Made by a program: the position numbers and the translations under genes. The notes below the pieces were generated by a model. The model did not search any database. It had not been told where the DNA came from and saw only the letters and a list, made by a program, of their open reading frames with translations. 32,846 nucleotides of DNA from Lewinella cohaerens DSM 23179 (GTDB lineage: Bacteria; Bacteroidota; Bacteroidia; Chitinophagales; Saprospiraceae), in the NCBI RefSeq assembly GCF_000379805.1, contig NZ_KB903544.1, positions 15,402 to 48,247 on the forward strand, written 5' to 3'. Positions 22,138 through 30,138 of this stretch are shown piece after piece. Numbering within the stretch: position 1 is the first letter of the stretch; the number at the start of each line of letters is the position of its first letter.

Positions 22138-23397
22138 CTATACCTCAGCTACAGCTTCCTCTAAAGCAGCTTCGTAGGTGACCTCTGAGCAATTGTCTTC
22201 TACAAAGATGCGCTGTGCCAGGTTCTGTAATTCTTTTCCGGTAATTTTCCGGTACAATTGCGCTTCTTGGTTGATCAATTCCGCATTTCCGAGGATTTCA
22301 AAAAAGGCCAAGTTGATAGCTTTGTTAAGCACGCTCAATTCCGAAAAAATCAAGGTGCTTTCTACCTTGTTTTTTACTTTTTCTAATTCTCTTGTGTTTA
22401 CGCCTTCCCTTTTTAGTAACTCCAGCTCTTCCCAGATGGCTGCTCGTGCTTGCTGGTTGTTAATCCCCTCTACAGGCTTGGCTTCAATGATTAAGAGCCC
22501 GGGATCAATACTACCGGAGACGTAGCAGTCGATAGCAGAAAAAAGCTCCTTGTCCTTGAGTAAGCGGCGGTAAAGACGAGAAGAAGGGCCATTGCCCAAA
22601 ATATCCGACAGCATGTCTACCCCGTAATAATCACGATCTACCCGGCTTGGAATATGAAATCCAAGATAGAGGGCATCGGCAGGCTCTTGGGCTTTTAGTA
22701 TTCTTTGTTGTAGCGCCTGCTGAGGTGGTTCTGGCGGCAATACTCTCTCTATGAGTGGCCCGGAAGGTAGATGCCCAAACCATTTTTCTACCAGCACCTC
22801 TACCTTGTCCGTGTCTACTTTTCCTGCCACGATCAATACAGCATTGTTAGGCTGGTAGTATTTGTCGTAAAAAGCTTGAACATCTTCTAGTGAAGCCTCA
22901 CTAACGTGTTCGGGGACCATTCCGATGGTAGGCCAACGATAAGGGTGAACCTTGTAAGCGAGCTCTGCCAGGTGATGCCAAACATCTCCGTAAGGCTCAT
23001 TGAGACAGGTTTCTTTAAATTCTTCAACAACTACTTTACGCTGTACATCCAGCTTCTTTTCGCTGAAGCGAATATTGTGCATCCTGTCGCTTTCCAACCA
23101 GAGTGCAACCTCAAGATTTTCGGCAGGAACGACGTTATAGTAGTTGGTGATATCGTTATTGGTGAAGGCATTGTTTTCTCCACCGGCCATCTGTAAAGGG
23201 GCGTCAAAATTAGGCGCTGCTTTTGTTCCGCTGAACATAAGGTGCTCAAAAAGGTGAGCAAACCCTGTTCGTTCTGGCGACTCATCGCGTGCACCTACGT
23301 AATAACAAAGGTTTACCGTGGCCATAGGGGAACTGTGGTCTTCGTGTACCAACACCCGCAATCCGTTAGCCAGGGTAAAGCGTTTATATTGAATCAT
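22138..23397 (-). CDS. M16-family zinc metallopeptidase
   Basis: The protein has 419 residues, one full M16 unit of the bacterial processing-protease type. The inverted zinc motif is HLFEH (His48, Glu51, His52), with the distal ligand in VVVEEFKE about 70-80 residues later. MAGGENNAFTNNDITNYYNVVP is a typical substrate-cleft segment. The C-terminal domain includes YLGFHIPSRVDRDYYGVDMLSDILG and GPSSRLYRRLLKDKELFSAIDCY, also conserved. It degrades or processes peptides; without a signal peptide it is probably cytoplasmic. Bacteroidota often encode a catalytic and a non-catalytic M16 gene in tandem, and only the catalytic one is here. The downstream neighbour is instead the HEPN-like gene, as if the island was inserted after this gene. 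An exact minus-strand TACTTTTG (23455-23462) may be its -7 box. Confidence 0.93.
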   Translation of the reverse strand: MIQYKRFTLANGLRVLVHEDHSSPMATVNLCYYVGARDESPERTGFAHLFEHLMFSGTKAAPNFDAPLQMAGGENNAFTNNDITNYYNVVPAENLEVALWLESDRMHNIRFSEKKLDVQRKVVVEEFKETCLNEPYGDVWHHLAELAYKVHPYRWPTIGMVPEHVSEASLEDVQAFYDKYYQPNNAVLIVAGKVDTDKVEVLVEKWFGHLPSGPLIERVLPPEPPQQALQQRILKAQEPADALYLGFHIPSRVDRDYYGVDMLSDILGNGPSSRLYRRLLKDKELFSAIDCYVSGSIDPGLLIIEAKPVEGINNQQARAAIWEELELLKREGVNTRELEKVKNKVESTLIFSELSVLNKAINLAFFEILGNAELINQEAQLYRKITGKELQNLAQRIFVEDNCSEVTYEAALEEAVAEV

Positions 23398-23470
23398 TCA
23401 TTCTAATTAAGAAACCACCATTTTGAAGTGGTCCTGCATCTTGTTATTGACGTACAAAAGTAAGGACAAT

Positions 23471-23941
23471 ATGCAAAACGCTCTCTATCTACTAATCGTT
23501 TGCGCCAGTGGCATATTCTTTTTCCAAGCCTGTCAGCCGGTGCCAACAGAAAGTAGCAGTTTAGGACTGGCGTCTATTGTCTTGGAAGACACCAACGGTT
23601 GGGTTTTAAGAGTGCAAGCTGATGGTTCCGCAGAGTTACGCCACCAATACGTCAGGCTGGAAAGTGTAACCTGGCCTAGCGAAACTTTCGCTTTTACCCA
23701 ACTTCGCTTATTGCCTGCTTTTGCACCGCGCATCCAAGAGACTTACCCATATCGATGGACTTACTGTAGCCATGTAGAAAATGACACCCGGCAATATGGC
23801 TTGCCCGATACCGCTTGGGGAGCCGCCTGGTTCGAAAAAGCTTACCACGCCCTTGATGAAGTAGAACTTTCTCCCCGTGCAGTACGAAAATTGAGAAAAA
23901 ACTGGGAAAATCATCCACCGCCAGGCGTAGCGGTTAGATAA
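23471..23941 (+). CDS. Small lipoprotein, unknown function
   Basis: The protein has 156 residues. The signal peptide MQNALYLLIVCASGIFFFQACQ has a lipobox-like FQAC (Cys21). The mature part begins with a short linker (PVPTESSSLG), then a compact domain with VLEDTNGWVLRVQADGSAELRHQY and many aromatic residues (YPYRWTYCSHVEN; GAAWFEKAYHALDEV), ending NWENHPPPGVAVR. I recognise no family. ATG 23471 is preceded by AAGGACA; an in-frame ATG at 23423 would add 16 hydrophilic residues before the signal and is unlikely. It is divergent from the M16 gene and ends at a hairpin shared with the convergent TPR gene. Confidence 0.7.
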   Translation: MQNALYLLIVCASGIFFFQACQPVPTESSSLGLASIVLEDTNGWVLRVQADGSAELRHQYVRLESVTWPSETFAFTQLRLLPAFAPRIQETYPYRWTYCSHVENDTRQYGLPDTAWGAAWFEKAYHALDEVELSPRAVRKLRKNWENHPPPGVAVR

Positions 23942-23966
23942 AGAATCTGGTAGTTTATGACGAGCT

Positions 23967-24003
23967 GGGAAGCATCTTCGTAAGGGGGGCTTCCCTCTTT
24001 TCT
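23967..24003 (+). terminator. Terminator between lipoprotein and TPR genes
   Basis: GGGAAGC (23967-23973) and GCTTCCC (23989-23995) form a perfect 7-bp stem with a 15-nt loop, followed by TCTTTTCT. It stops the lipoprotein transcript and overlaps the last codon of the convergent gene. Confidence 0.65.
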
Positions 24004-25489
24004 ATTCCCCCATCCGGGAAAGACCGGCTTTGGCTTGTTGGTGGAGGCCTGTACGGTATTCTTCAGGTTTTAAAGAAAGGCAGCGATTAAAATAAGTGCG
24101 AGCACTTGTCTTTCGTCCTCTTTTTTCCTCAATCAAGCCAGCTTGTAGGGCCGCATTACAAGCAAAAAAAGCTTCACTTGTTTGCCCTTGTTCGATCGTT
24201 CGATCGTATTGAGCCAATGCTGCATCGTATTTTTTCAATCCGTGAAGAATTCGTCCTTTGCGGTAAGTATATTCGAGTCGACCTAAAAATGTAGGCAAGC
24301 TGCTTTTTTGCTGGGTAGCCAATATGTCGAGTGCGCGTTGGTAGTAGCCGCCATCATAAAGCAGCCGTGCTTTAAGGAGAACAAGCGGCGGAACAATGCC
24401 CGCTTCGGCTTCGCGTTCGGCGTTTTTATCACCACCAGCGGCATTGGTGCCTCGTTGTTGTAGGAGGGTCATGTAATTTTGATACCCCTCGGGGCGGCCA
24501 TTCAGCAGTTCCGCCCACGCTAACTTTTGGTAAGCCTCTTTAATATAATGGCGCCCTCTTGTTGTTCTCAGGAAGTCTCGTAAATGACGGCGGCTATCGG
24601 TATTCAGTCGCCTCAATTTAGCAACTCCCAGCATATAATCGAGATAAGGAAAGGGAAAGAAAGCTTCTCCTCTTGGGGCTTGTTCCATCCAGCGGATAGC
24701 TTCATCATTACGGCCAGTGCGCATGGCCACATTTGCTAAGACAAAGGCATGTAATGGAGTGTCGCTAGCTCGCAGGTCGGCGTTTTCTAGTGCTGCCCAC
24801 GCTGCTTCGGGGCGACCATCCAGGTGTAGTAGCAAGAAAGTATAAAGTACTTGCGTTTCTTGCCTAAAGGGGAAGTTGGTGCTACTTGCCGCACGAAGTA
24901 CACCTTCTACTTCCTTTTTACCCTGCTCTACCGTTCCTTCCAGGCTACTGAGCATTTCCAGCGCCCAGCGGTAATTGTCTGGCACCGTGCCTACTGCGGC
25001 ATGCAAAATACCGAGGTCTTTCTGGTTGCCCAGGAAATCTGGAAATTGGGCCTGATTTTCCAGTAATAACTTATGAGCTCGATTGATATCTGTAAACGCC
25101 GAAAGGTACTCTTCGAAACGGAGCTTTAGCAAGGCCCAGTGGAGTCGTATTTCTGCTTGGGTATAGAGGTAGTAAGGGGAATTCGGGTTTCCTTCAGCAA
25201 TTTTTTCCAGTCGGCGATCACGATTAGCCTTCATGCGCTGATAGGCTTGTTCGTCTTCAGAGACATAGATCGTGAAAAAATCGACGTAATTTTCCAGGTG
25301 GTATGCGATGAGATTGTCTGGCTCATTGAGTTTCAACCGAGCAATGAGGGATTGGGCCTCATTCAGGCGCAACTCAAAAATCTTGTCGTAGATTCTTTGC
25401 GCATTGGTATTAAAATCAAAATAACCTGCTGCCTGGCTCGAAACCGGTAGCAAGGAACTTAGAAAAATAAGGAGGAAGGAAAAACGCAT
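24002..25489 (-). CDS. Exported tetratricopeptide-repeat protein
   Basis: The protein has 495 residues. The signal peptide is MRFSFLLIFLSSLLPVSSQA, with cleavage likely near residue 20. The mature protein is all alpha: FELRLNEAQSLIARLKLNEPDN opens it. TPR-like units recur through the middle (PLHAFVLANVAMRTGRNDEAIRWME; HYIKEAYQKLAWAELLNGRPEGY) and the end (YTYRKGRILHGLKKYDAALAQYDRTIEQ; AGLIEEKRGRKTSARTYFNRCLSLKPEEY). The layout resembles large periplasmic TPR proteins often annotated in Bacteroidota only by the repeat. It probably scaffolds envelope complexes; partners are unknown. The gene starts 54 bp after the terminator of the zinc-ribbon gene and ends against the lipoprotein terminator. 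Confidence 0.8.
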   Translation of the reverse strand: MRFSFLLIFLSSLLPVSSQAAGYFDFNTNAQRIYDKIFELRLNEAQSLIARLKLNEPDNLIAYHLENYVDFFTIYVSEDEQAYQRMKANRDRRLEKIAEGNPNSPYYLYTQAEIRLHWALLKLRFEEYLSAFTDINRAHKLLLENQAQFPDFLGNQKDLGILHAAVGTVPDNYRWALEMLSSLEGTVEQGKKEVEGVLRAASSTNFPFRQETQVLYTFLLLHLDGRPEAAWAALENADLRASDTPLHAFVLANVAMRTGRNDEAIRWMEQAPRGEAFFPFPYLDYMLGVAKLRRLNTDSRRHLRDFLRTTRGRHYIKEAYQKLAWAELLNGRPEGYQNYMTLLQQRGTNAAGGDKNAEREAEAGIVPPLVLLKARLLYDGGYYQRALDILATQQKSSLPTFLGRLEYTYRKGRILHGLKKYDAALAQYDRTIEQGQTSEAFFACNAALQAGLIEEKRGRKTSARTYFNRCLSLKPEEYRTGLHQQAKAGLSRMGE

Positions 25490-25506
25490 AGGGGAGGTAG
25501 AAAGTA

Positions 25507-25539
25507 AAAAGCCGCTAAGTTCATCACTTAGCGGCTTTT
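25507..25539 (-). terminator. Strong terminator after the zinc-ribbon gene
   Basis: AAAAGCCGCTAAGT (25507-25520) and ACTTAGCGGCTTTT (25526-25539) pair over 14 bp with a 5-nt loop. T-rich tracts follow on both strands. It lies just past the stop at 25544. Confidence 0.93.
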
Positions 25540-25543
25540 CTTT

Positions 25544-26293
25544 TTAAGCTTCGGCTGTGATGCCTGCTGTCTCATCATCGACGAGAACACGACCACAGTG
25601 CTCACAGGCAACAATTTTTTTGCGCTGAGAGATTTCCAACTGAATCTGAGGAGGAATACGGTTAAAGCATCCGCCACAAGAATTCCGTTCTACGGTAGCT
25701 ACAGCTAAACCGTTGCGGTAGTTTTTACGAATCTTGTCGTAAGACTTAAGCAGGCGATCTTCGATGCCTTTACGTGCTTTGTCGGAAGCTTTGTGCAGTT
25801 TCTGCTCTTCTTTTTCCGTCTTCTCGATGATCTTCTCCAACTCGACCTTCTTAACTTTCATGGTCTCGTTTTTGGTTTCCAAACGAGCCTGAGCAGCTAC
25901 TACGGTTTCATTTTTAGCTTCGAGATCACGCTTGATCTGGTTGATCTTCTTATTCGACAGCTGGATTTCGAGACGTTGCATCTCCTGTTCTTTCATCAGG
26001 GCTTCGTATTCCCGATTGTTTTTCACATTATCCATCTGCTTGCTGTAGCGTTCCAACAGGTTCTCTGCCTCAGCAATATTATTCTCGTGCTGAGCCATCT
26101 CGCCCTCCATATCTTTGATCTGGGTCTCCAGACGACCGATACGCGTATTCAGTCCAGCGATCTCGTCTTCCAGATCGCTCACCTCCATTGGGAGTTCGCC
26201 TTTGAGAATCTCCAGCTCATCCAGCTTACTATCAATAGTCTGGAGGTTATATAAATTCTCTAGCTTCTCTACAACTGTCTTTTCGGCTGCCAT
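25544..26293 (-). CDS. C4 zinc-ribbon coiled-coil protein (DUF164/CdsZ-like)
   Basis: The protein has 249 residues. A long antiparallel coiled coil (about 10-190) is followed by a zinc ribbon: NSCGGCFNRIPPQIQLEI...ACEHCGRVLVDD, with CxxC and CxxC as four zinc ligands near residues 206-235. LYNLQTIDSKLDELEILKGELP and NNREYEALMKE are typical of this widely conserved family, whose relatives are linked to secretion chaperoning or RNA/protein interaction; the role in Bacteroidota is unsettled. ATG 26293 is preferred over a TTG two codons upstream. It follows the Nif3 gene on the same strand, a common order in the phylum. Its own predicted promoter (26336-26365) and terminator suggest an independent transcript. 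Confidence 0.88.
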   Translation of the reverse strand: MAAEKTVVEKLENLYNLQTIDSKLDELEILKGELPMEVSDLEDEIAGLNTRIGRLETQIKDMEGEMAQHENNIAEAENLLERYSKQMDNVKNNREYEALMKEQEMQRLEIQLSNKKINQIKRDLEAKNETVVAAQARLETKNETMKVKKVELEKIIEKTEKEEQKLHKASDKARKGIEDRLLKSYDKIRKNYRNGLAVATVERNSCGGCFNRIPPQIQLEISQRKKIVACEHCGRVLVDDETAGITAEA

Positions 26294-26335
26294 TGGCAAT
26301 AATATTTATTAGTTGAACAACATTCAGGAACAGCA

Positions 26336-26365
26336 CAAATATAAATTTAGCCGACGTTTTTCAAA
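26336..26365 (-). promoter_or_regulatory. Promoter of the zinc-ribbon gene
   Basis: On the minus strand TTTG (26362-26365), an 18-nt spacer and TATATTTG (26336-26343) form an exact TAnnTTTG match with near-ideal spacing. The leader would be about 36 nt. The -33 box and most of the spacer lie within the 24-bp element that is repeated upstream of dapD. Confidence 0.55.
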
Positions 26366-26445
26366 AAGTAGGCTAAGTGATTCATTTAAAGCGTGCCTGC
26401 TTTTTGGAAAACCCAAAAGAAGGCTCAATTTGTATTTTGCGCAAT
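26349..26445 (-). repeat. Repeated promoter-proximal element, copy B
   Basis: 26349-26372 is identical to 12566-12589, and 26421-26445 matches 12587-12612 with a few changes. Between these lie about 50 bases not present in copy A. The added part contains a second, related palindrome (GCCTGCTTTTTGG with CCCAAAAGAAGGC), so copy B holds two similar palindromic units. Confidence 0.7.
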
Positions 26446-26461
26446 ACTCGATGTAACGTTT

Positions 26462-27502
26462 TTAAAGATAATTTACCGGGTTGGTGTTCACCTCCGTTAA
26501 ATGAACCGCAAAATTACCAAAATTTTTCCGGATTATGGTAGCTAGTAAATCAATCGTAAATTGTTCACTTTCATAGTGTCCCACATCGGCAATGATGATT
26601 TTACCATCCGCATCAAAAAATTCGTGGTATTTGTAATCAGCAGTAACAAAAACCTGTGCTCCGGCAGCAATGGCCTGGGGAAGTAAAAATCCTCCGGCAC
26701 CGCCACAGAGTGCGATCTTTTGTATCGGTTGATCTTGTAACGCCGTGTACTTAATGCAACTGACTTTTAGCTGCTCCTTTAGTCGCTTGAGAAAAGAAAT
26801 TTCTTTCAGCGGTTTGGGCAGCTCCCCGATCATTCCGGATCCTACTAGTGGATTTTTGTTAAGTACCTCACTATAAACAGCATCTACCCCGGAAAAGTTA
26901 CTTAAAGTGGCATTTATTGCGCCTTTTTGATGAGTAGGGTACATTACTTCTAGTTGAATGCTAACTCCACCATCGGCACCAGTACCCAGGCTAAGCTGAC
27001 GTACGATAGGTTGCGGCGTTTGAAGGCCATCGCTTAAGTTGGCCAAAGCCTCCTTCAGTTGATCTGCTACGGCTAAGGGGACAAAGGCCGTGGCACGGCT
27101 CATGACACCAGCTTTCGGTGCTAGAATACGTGTGTTTACCAATCCCAAGCGTTCCGCAATCATTGCATTCACCCCTTGTGCGTAAACATTATCGAGGTTG
27201 GTATGAATGGCATAAATGGCAATATTGTTACGTATTGCCGAAAGAATTACCCGCTCTACATAGGTTTTACCTGTAAATCGCTTCAACCCTTTGAAAACAA
27301 TGGGATGATGAGCTACAATTAAATTGCAACCTTTCGCGACAGCTTCTGCAACGACATCTTCGGTAGAATCCAGGCAGGTAATTACCCCTGTGCATTCTTC
27401 CTGTGCGTTGCCTACGATGAGTCCTGCATTGTCGTAACCTTCCTGGTAAACAGGAGGAGCAACGCTTTCCAAGTGTTTTATGATCGCTCCAATTGAAGTC
27501 AT
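26462..27502 (-). CDS. Nif3-family dinuclear-metal protein
   Basis: The protein has 346 residues, the long form with an inserted PII-like domain between two halves of the Nif3 fold (about 130-230). Metal-binding blocks are visible: LIVAHHPIVFKGLKR (His pair, about 64), YAIHTNLDNV (about 97) and, near the end, IIIADVGHYESEQF. CGGAGGFLLPQAIAAGAQVFVTADYKYHEF is the conserved second-half signature. The family is often labelled GTP cyclohydrolase 1 type 2 homolog, but the reaction is not firmly established. Its start codon shares one base with the rfaE2-like stop, so it is the third gene of a translationally coupled operon. Confidence 0.92.
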   Translation of the reverse strand: MTSIGAIIKHLESVAPPVYQEGYDNAGLIVGNAQEECTGVITCLDSTEDVVAEAVAKGCNLIVAHHPIVFKGLKRFTGKTYVERVILSAIRNNIAIYAIHTNLDNVYAQGVNAMIAERLGLVNTRILAPKAGVMSRATAFVPLAVADQLKEALANLSDGLQTPQPIVRQLSLGTGADGGVSIQLEVMYPTHQKGAINATLSNFSGVDAVYSEVLNKNPLVGSGMIGELPKPLKEISFLKRLKEQLKVSCIKYTALQDQPIQKIALCGGAGGFLLPQAIAAGAQVFVTADYKYHEFFDADGKIIIADVGHYESEQFTIDLLATIIRKNFGNFAVHLTEVNTNPVNYL

Positions 27503-27987
27503 TAGCTCGATTTTATTTTTTCTTCGATTTTGCTGGTCGAATATCCGGGTACAAAGGTCAAGAGTGCTACTTTTCCGCCCCAGCTTTTTACTTCGGGGGC
27601 ACCCACAACATCTTTTTCTTCGTAATCGGCACCTTTGACCAAAACATCAGGTCGCAGGGCATTGATTAATGTGAGAGGAGTGTCTTCATCAAATATAATG
27701 ACGGCATCCACAAAAGCGAGGCTTGCCAACAAAAGGGTCCTTGCCGTTTCGTCCATGATCGGACGATGAGGGCCTTTCAATTTTTGAACAGAAGCATCAC
27801 TGTTTACACCAATAACTAGTCGTTGGCCCAACTGCCGAGCTTCCGCCAGGTATTGAAGGTGTCCAGGGTGCATGAGGTCAAAACACCCATTGGTGAAAAC
27901 AATCTGCCCACCGCCAAGGCGCCAACCCGCTACGGTAGCACTAGCGGTGGGTAAATCTTGTATCTTTTGTTTAATTAATTCAATCAT
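27502..27987 (-). CDS. rfaE2: Heptose-1-phosphate adenylyltransferase type nucleotidyltransferase
   Basis: The protein has 161 residues, equal to the C-terminal half of HldE as a free-standing enzyme. The nucleotidyltransferase motif is [21 protein letters not shown], with the HxGH (HPGH) ATP-binding turn. [23 protein letters not shown] and VLVKGADY follow, and [11 protein letters not shown] (the ISSTxxI-like end) closes it. It would activate a heptose phosphate with ATP for lipopolysaccharide-type sugar synthesis. It overlaps the kinase gene by 4 bp (ATGA) and the Nif3 gene by 1 bp. The kinase partner does not look like canonical HldE-N, so the natural sugar could differ. Confidence 0.92.
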   Translation of the reverse strand: MIELIKQKIQDLPTASATVAGWRLGGGQIVFTNGCFDLMHPGHLQYLAEARQLGQRLVIGVNSDASVQKLKGPHRPIMDETARTLLLASLAFVDAVIIFDEDTPLTLINALRPDVLVKGADYEEKDVVGAPEVKSWGGKVALLTFVPGYSTSKIEEKIKSS

Positions 27988-28910
27988 TTGCCCAGTTGCG
28001 CATCAAAATTAACCAACTGTACAAATCGTAGCATCCGGTCGGTGATCATATCGTCATTAAGCTCTTTGAGGCGCTCGGTGCTGAACTTTTCCACACAGAA
28101 ACTAGCCATCGCTGAACCATAGACAACCGCACGCTTGAGGTTCTCGAACGACAAATCACGGGTAGAAGCAATGTATCCCATAAGGCCGCCGGCAAAAGTG
28201 TCGCCTGCTCCGGTAGGGTCAAATACTTCAGCCAGTGGTAATGCTGGTGCAAAGAATACTTCGTTGTTATAAAACAAAAGGGCTCCGTGCTCTCCTTTTT
28301 TGATCACCAAAATACGTGGTCCCATTTCGTGAATCACCGCAGCAGCTTTCACCAAGGAGTGCTCTCCAGACAATTGGCGAGCTTCCTCATCATTGATAGT
28401 GAGGAGATCGATTCTTTTTATAACCTCCTTTAGCTCGTCCATGGCAGTGTCCATCCAGAAGTTCATGGTGTCTAACGCCACTAATTTTGGACGAGTCTTT
28501 AGCTGGTCCAGTACGCGTGTCTGAACAGCAGGGGTCAGGTTACCCAGCATAAGGTATTCTGTATCCTGGTAGTCAGCAGGAAGCACAGGATCAAAATCGG
28601 CAAGGACGTTGAGTTGGGTGTCCAAGGTATCGCGGCCATTCATGTCTTTATGGTAGCGGCCCGCCCAGAAGAAAGATTTTTCACCTTCTTTTACTTGCAG
28701 TCCAGCAAGGTCTACTCCACGAGACCGGAGATCATCCAGGTCAGCTTCCGGAAAATCATCCCCGATCACGGAAACTATTTTAATCTGTTTCGTGTAGTAA
28801 GAAGCAGCTAAAGCGATGTAAGTAGCGGCTCCACCAACTACTTTTTCTGCACGACCAAAGGGGGTTTCGATGTCGTCAAAAGCAACGGTACCCACAGCCA
28901 ATAAACTCAT
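27984..28910 (-). CDS. PfkB-family sugar or nucleoside kinase
   Basis: The protein has 308 residues. The ribokinase fold is shown by the N-terminal [17 protein letters not shown], the substrate-lid [28 protein letters not shown], and the anion-hole and catalytic-base motif [17 protein letters not shown] (catalytic Asp in GAGD). It lacks the RISPEAPVPV-type signature of HldE heptose kinases, and closely similar kinases in Bacteroidota are annotated only as sugar kinases. It is the first gene of an operon with rfaE2 and nif3, overlapping rfaE2 by 4 bp. That context makes a phosphorylated sugar passed to the adenylyltransferase plausible; this is inference. The divergent tRNA-Asn promoter lies in the upstream gap. 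Confidence 0.88.
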   Translation of the reverse strand: MSLLAVGTVAFDDIETPFGRAEKVVGGAATYIALAASYYTKQIKIVSVIGDDFPEADLDDLRSRGVDLAGLQVKEGEKSFFWAGRYHKDMNGRDTLDTQLNVLADFDPVLPADYQDTEYLMLGNLTPAVQTRVLDQLKTRPKLVALDTMNFWMDTAMDELKEVIKRIDLLTINDEEARQLSGEHSLVKAAAVIHEMGPRILVIKKGEHGALLFYNNEVFFAPALPLAEVFDPTGAGDTFAGGLMGYIASTRDLSFENLKRAVVYGSAMASFCVEKFSTERLKELNDDMITDRMLRFVQLVNFDAQLGK

Positions 28911-28944
28911 AGAAATATTTTTTTGAAAAAAATCTCTGCAAATA

Positions 28945-28975
28945 TTGCAATTTTTGATCAGACACTGTACATTTG
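28945..28975 (+). promoter_or_regulatory. Promoter of tRNA-Asn
   Basis: TTG (28945-28947), a 20-nt spacer and TACATTTG (28968-28975) form a Bacteroidota-type promoter with an exact -7 box. Transcription would begin about 30 nt before the tRNA. A perfect 14-nt palindrome, CTTCTTTAAAGAAG (28982-28995), lies in the leader and may affect processing. Confidence 0.5.
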
Positions 28976-29016
28976 CGCTCGCTTCTTTAAAGAAGGAAGT
29001 TGAAAAAACATAAAAT

Positions 29017-29090
29017 GCCTCCTTAGCTCAGCTGGTTAGAGCGGCGGACTGTTAATCCGTAGGTCGAAGGTTCAAGTCCTTCAGGAGGCG
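29017..29090 (+). tRNA. tRNA-Asn (anticodon GTT)
   Basis: All arms fold. The acceptor GCCTCCT pairs with AGGAGGC, and the D arm is GCTC/GAGC. The anticodon stem is GCGGA/TCCGT, with loop CTGTTAA giving anticodon GTT at 29051-29053. The T arm carries GGTTCAAGTCC. The discriminator is G and CCA is not encoded. A terminator follows at once, so it is a single-tRNA unit. Confidence 0.97.
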
Positions 29091-29096
29091 CAAAGA

Positions 29097-29128
29097 AAGG
29101 TCACTGTAGTTTACAGTGGCCTTTTTTT
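29097..29128 (+). terminator. Terminator of tRNA-Asn
   Basis: GGTCACTGTA (29099-29108) pairs with TACAGTGGCC (29112-29121; one G-U pair), extended by AA/TT. A 3-nt loop and a run of seven T complete a textbook Rho-independent terminator. Confidence 0.93.
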
Positions 29129-29152
29129 ATTGCCTAAACTGAATATGCGCTT

Positions 29153-29284
29153 ATGTTCTCTGTATACATTCTCTATTCTGAAAAGCACGATAAATACTAC
29201 GTCGGTCAGACGGATGACCTGGAGCGGCGGCTACTCCAATGCTACGCCCCTTGTTCAATAACTTATATCAGGCTGGAATGTTAA
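29153..29284 (+). pseudogene. N-terminal fragment of a GIY-YIG endonuclease-like protein
   Basis: This 43-codon frame starts MFSVYILYSEKHDKYYVGQT, followed by DDLERRLLQ. The VYILYS and YYVGQT strands and the ERRL helix are the first half of a GIY-YIG nuclease domain of the YhbQ/UvrC-like small type, which normally spans 80-100 residues. After LLQ the match ends abruptly (CYAPCSITYIRLEC) and the frame stops. The second half, with the catalytic Glu, is missing, so it is a remnant. It lies 25 bp past the tRNA-Asn terminator, a place where small mobile genes often insert. Confidence 0.65.
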
Positions 29285-29395
29285 TCATTCCTACCTCAAA
29301 AAGTTAAGTATCTCCTAAGATGCAATACCACCAAATAAACCGCTCAACCTTGCCGTTAATACAGGACTAATTTTCGCGAATAATCCAACGTTATT

Positions 29396-29920
29396 ATGTC
29401 TAAGCGTTTACTGTATTTTCCTTTGTTATTATTGCTGAGTACTTTATTTCTGACCCAATGTGACAGTCTGCAAGGTCTTAAGGGGCCTTCAACCCCTCGA
29501 TCAACCACGGGGAATAGTAATACTTCTCAGATTCGAAAGAATGTGGTGTCCTTTGCCGCTGAGCAAAAAGGAGTTCGTTATAAATATGCTGGCCGTAGCC
29601 CTCGGACAGGTTTTGATTGCTCAGGGTTTACTCATTATGTTTATGATGCTTTTGATGTTGATCTCACTCCTGTTTCCAGGGTTCAGGAAGATGAAGGCAA
29701 GCGTATTAACCTCGGTGATGCACAGGCGGGAGACTTGATTTTTTTTCGTAAAAGCAACAACGGCTCCGTCTTCCATGTAGCGCTTGTGGTAAGCCAAAGC
29801 CCAGGTAACCTCACGGTTATTCACAGTACTTCTTCCAGAGGGGTAATTATGGAGAATATCTATGCCAGCTCTTATTGGCGCACGAAAATAATGAGCGCTC
29901 GGGACGTTATTTCTCGCTAA
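29396..29920 (+). CDS. NlpC/P60-family lipoprotein (cell-wall endopeptidase)
   Basis: The protein has 174 residues. The signal peptide ends at FLTQC (lipobox Cys22), and a Ser/Thr linker runs to about residue 45. The NlpC/P60 domain follows. The catalytic Cys75 is in TGFDCSGFTHYVYD, His127 in SVFHVALVV and the third polar residue His143 in TVIHSTSSRGV. GDLIFFRKS is also conserved. It likely cleaves D-Glu-mDAP or similar peptide bonds in peptidoglycan from a membrane-anchored position. All catalytic residues are intact. It stands alone; the flanking gaps hold only the GIY-YIG remnant upstream and no clear hairpin downstream. Confidence 0.93.
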   Translation: MSKRLLYFPLLLLLSTLFLTQCDSLQGLKGPSTPRSTTGNSNTSQIRKNVVSFAAEQKGVRYKYAGRSPRTGFDCSGFTHYVYDAFDVDLTPVSRVQEDEGKRINLGDAQAGDLIFFRKSNNGSVFHVALVVSQSPGNLTVIHSTSSRGVIMENIYASSYWRTKIMSARDVISR

Positions 29921-30138
29921 CGCTTTGGTGAATGATGTGCAAGAAGTGTAGGCGAAGGTCCTTCAATCAACCATTTTTATTCATTTTGACATTGAAATAT
30001 TCCTTATGTTAATATTTTATTCCTAGCTTTAATAGACTTGGGAAATTCGATTGTCTTTTCGTACTGTAATACAAGCTTATAATCCAGGGCGAGCTTTACT
30101 ATAGCCCTTGGCATAGTCATTCTAATAACACAGGAAGA

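Noticed and set aside
25793-26254. 153-codon plus-strand frame opposite the zinc-ribbon gene
   Set aside because: It is the complement of a Lys/Glu-rich coiled coil, which gives a spurious Leu/Phe-rich frame.
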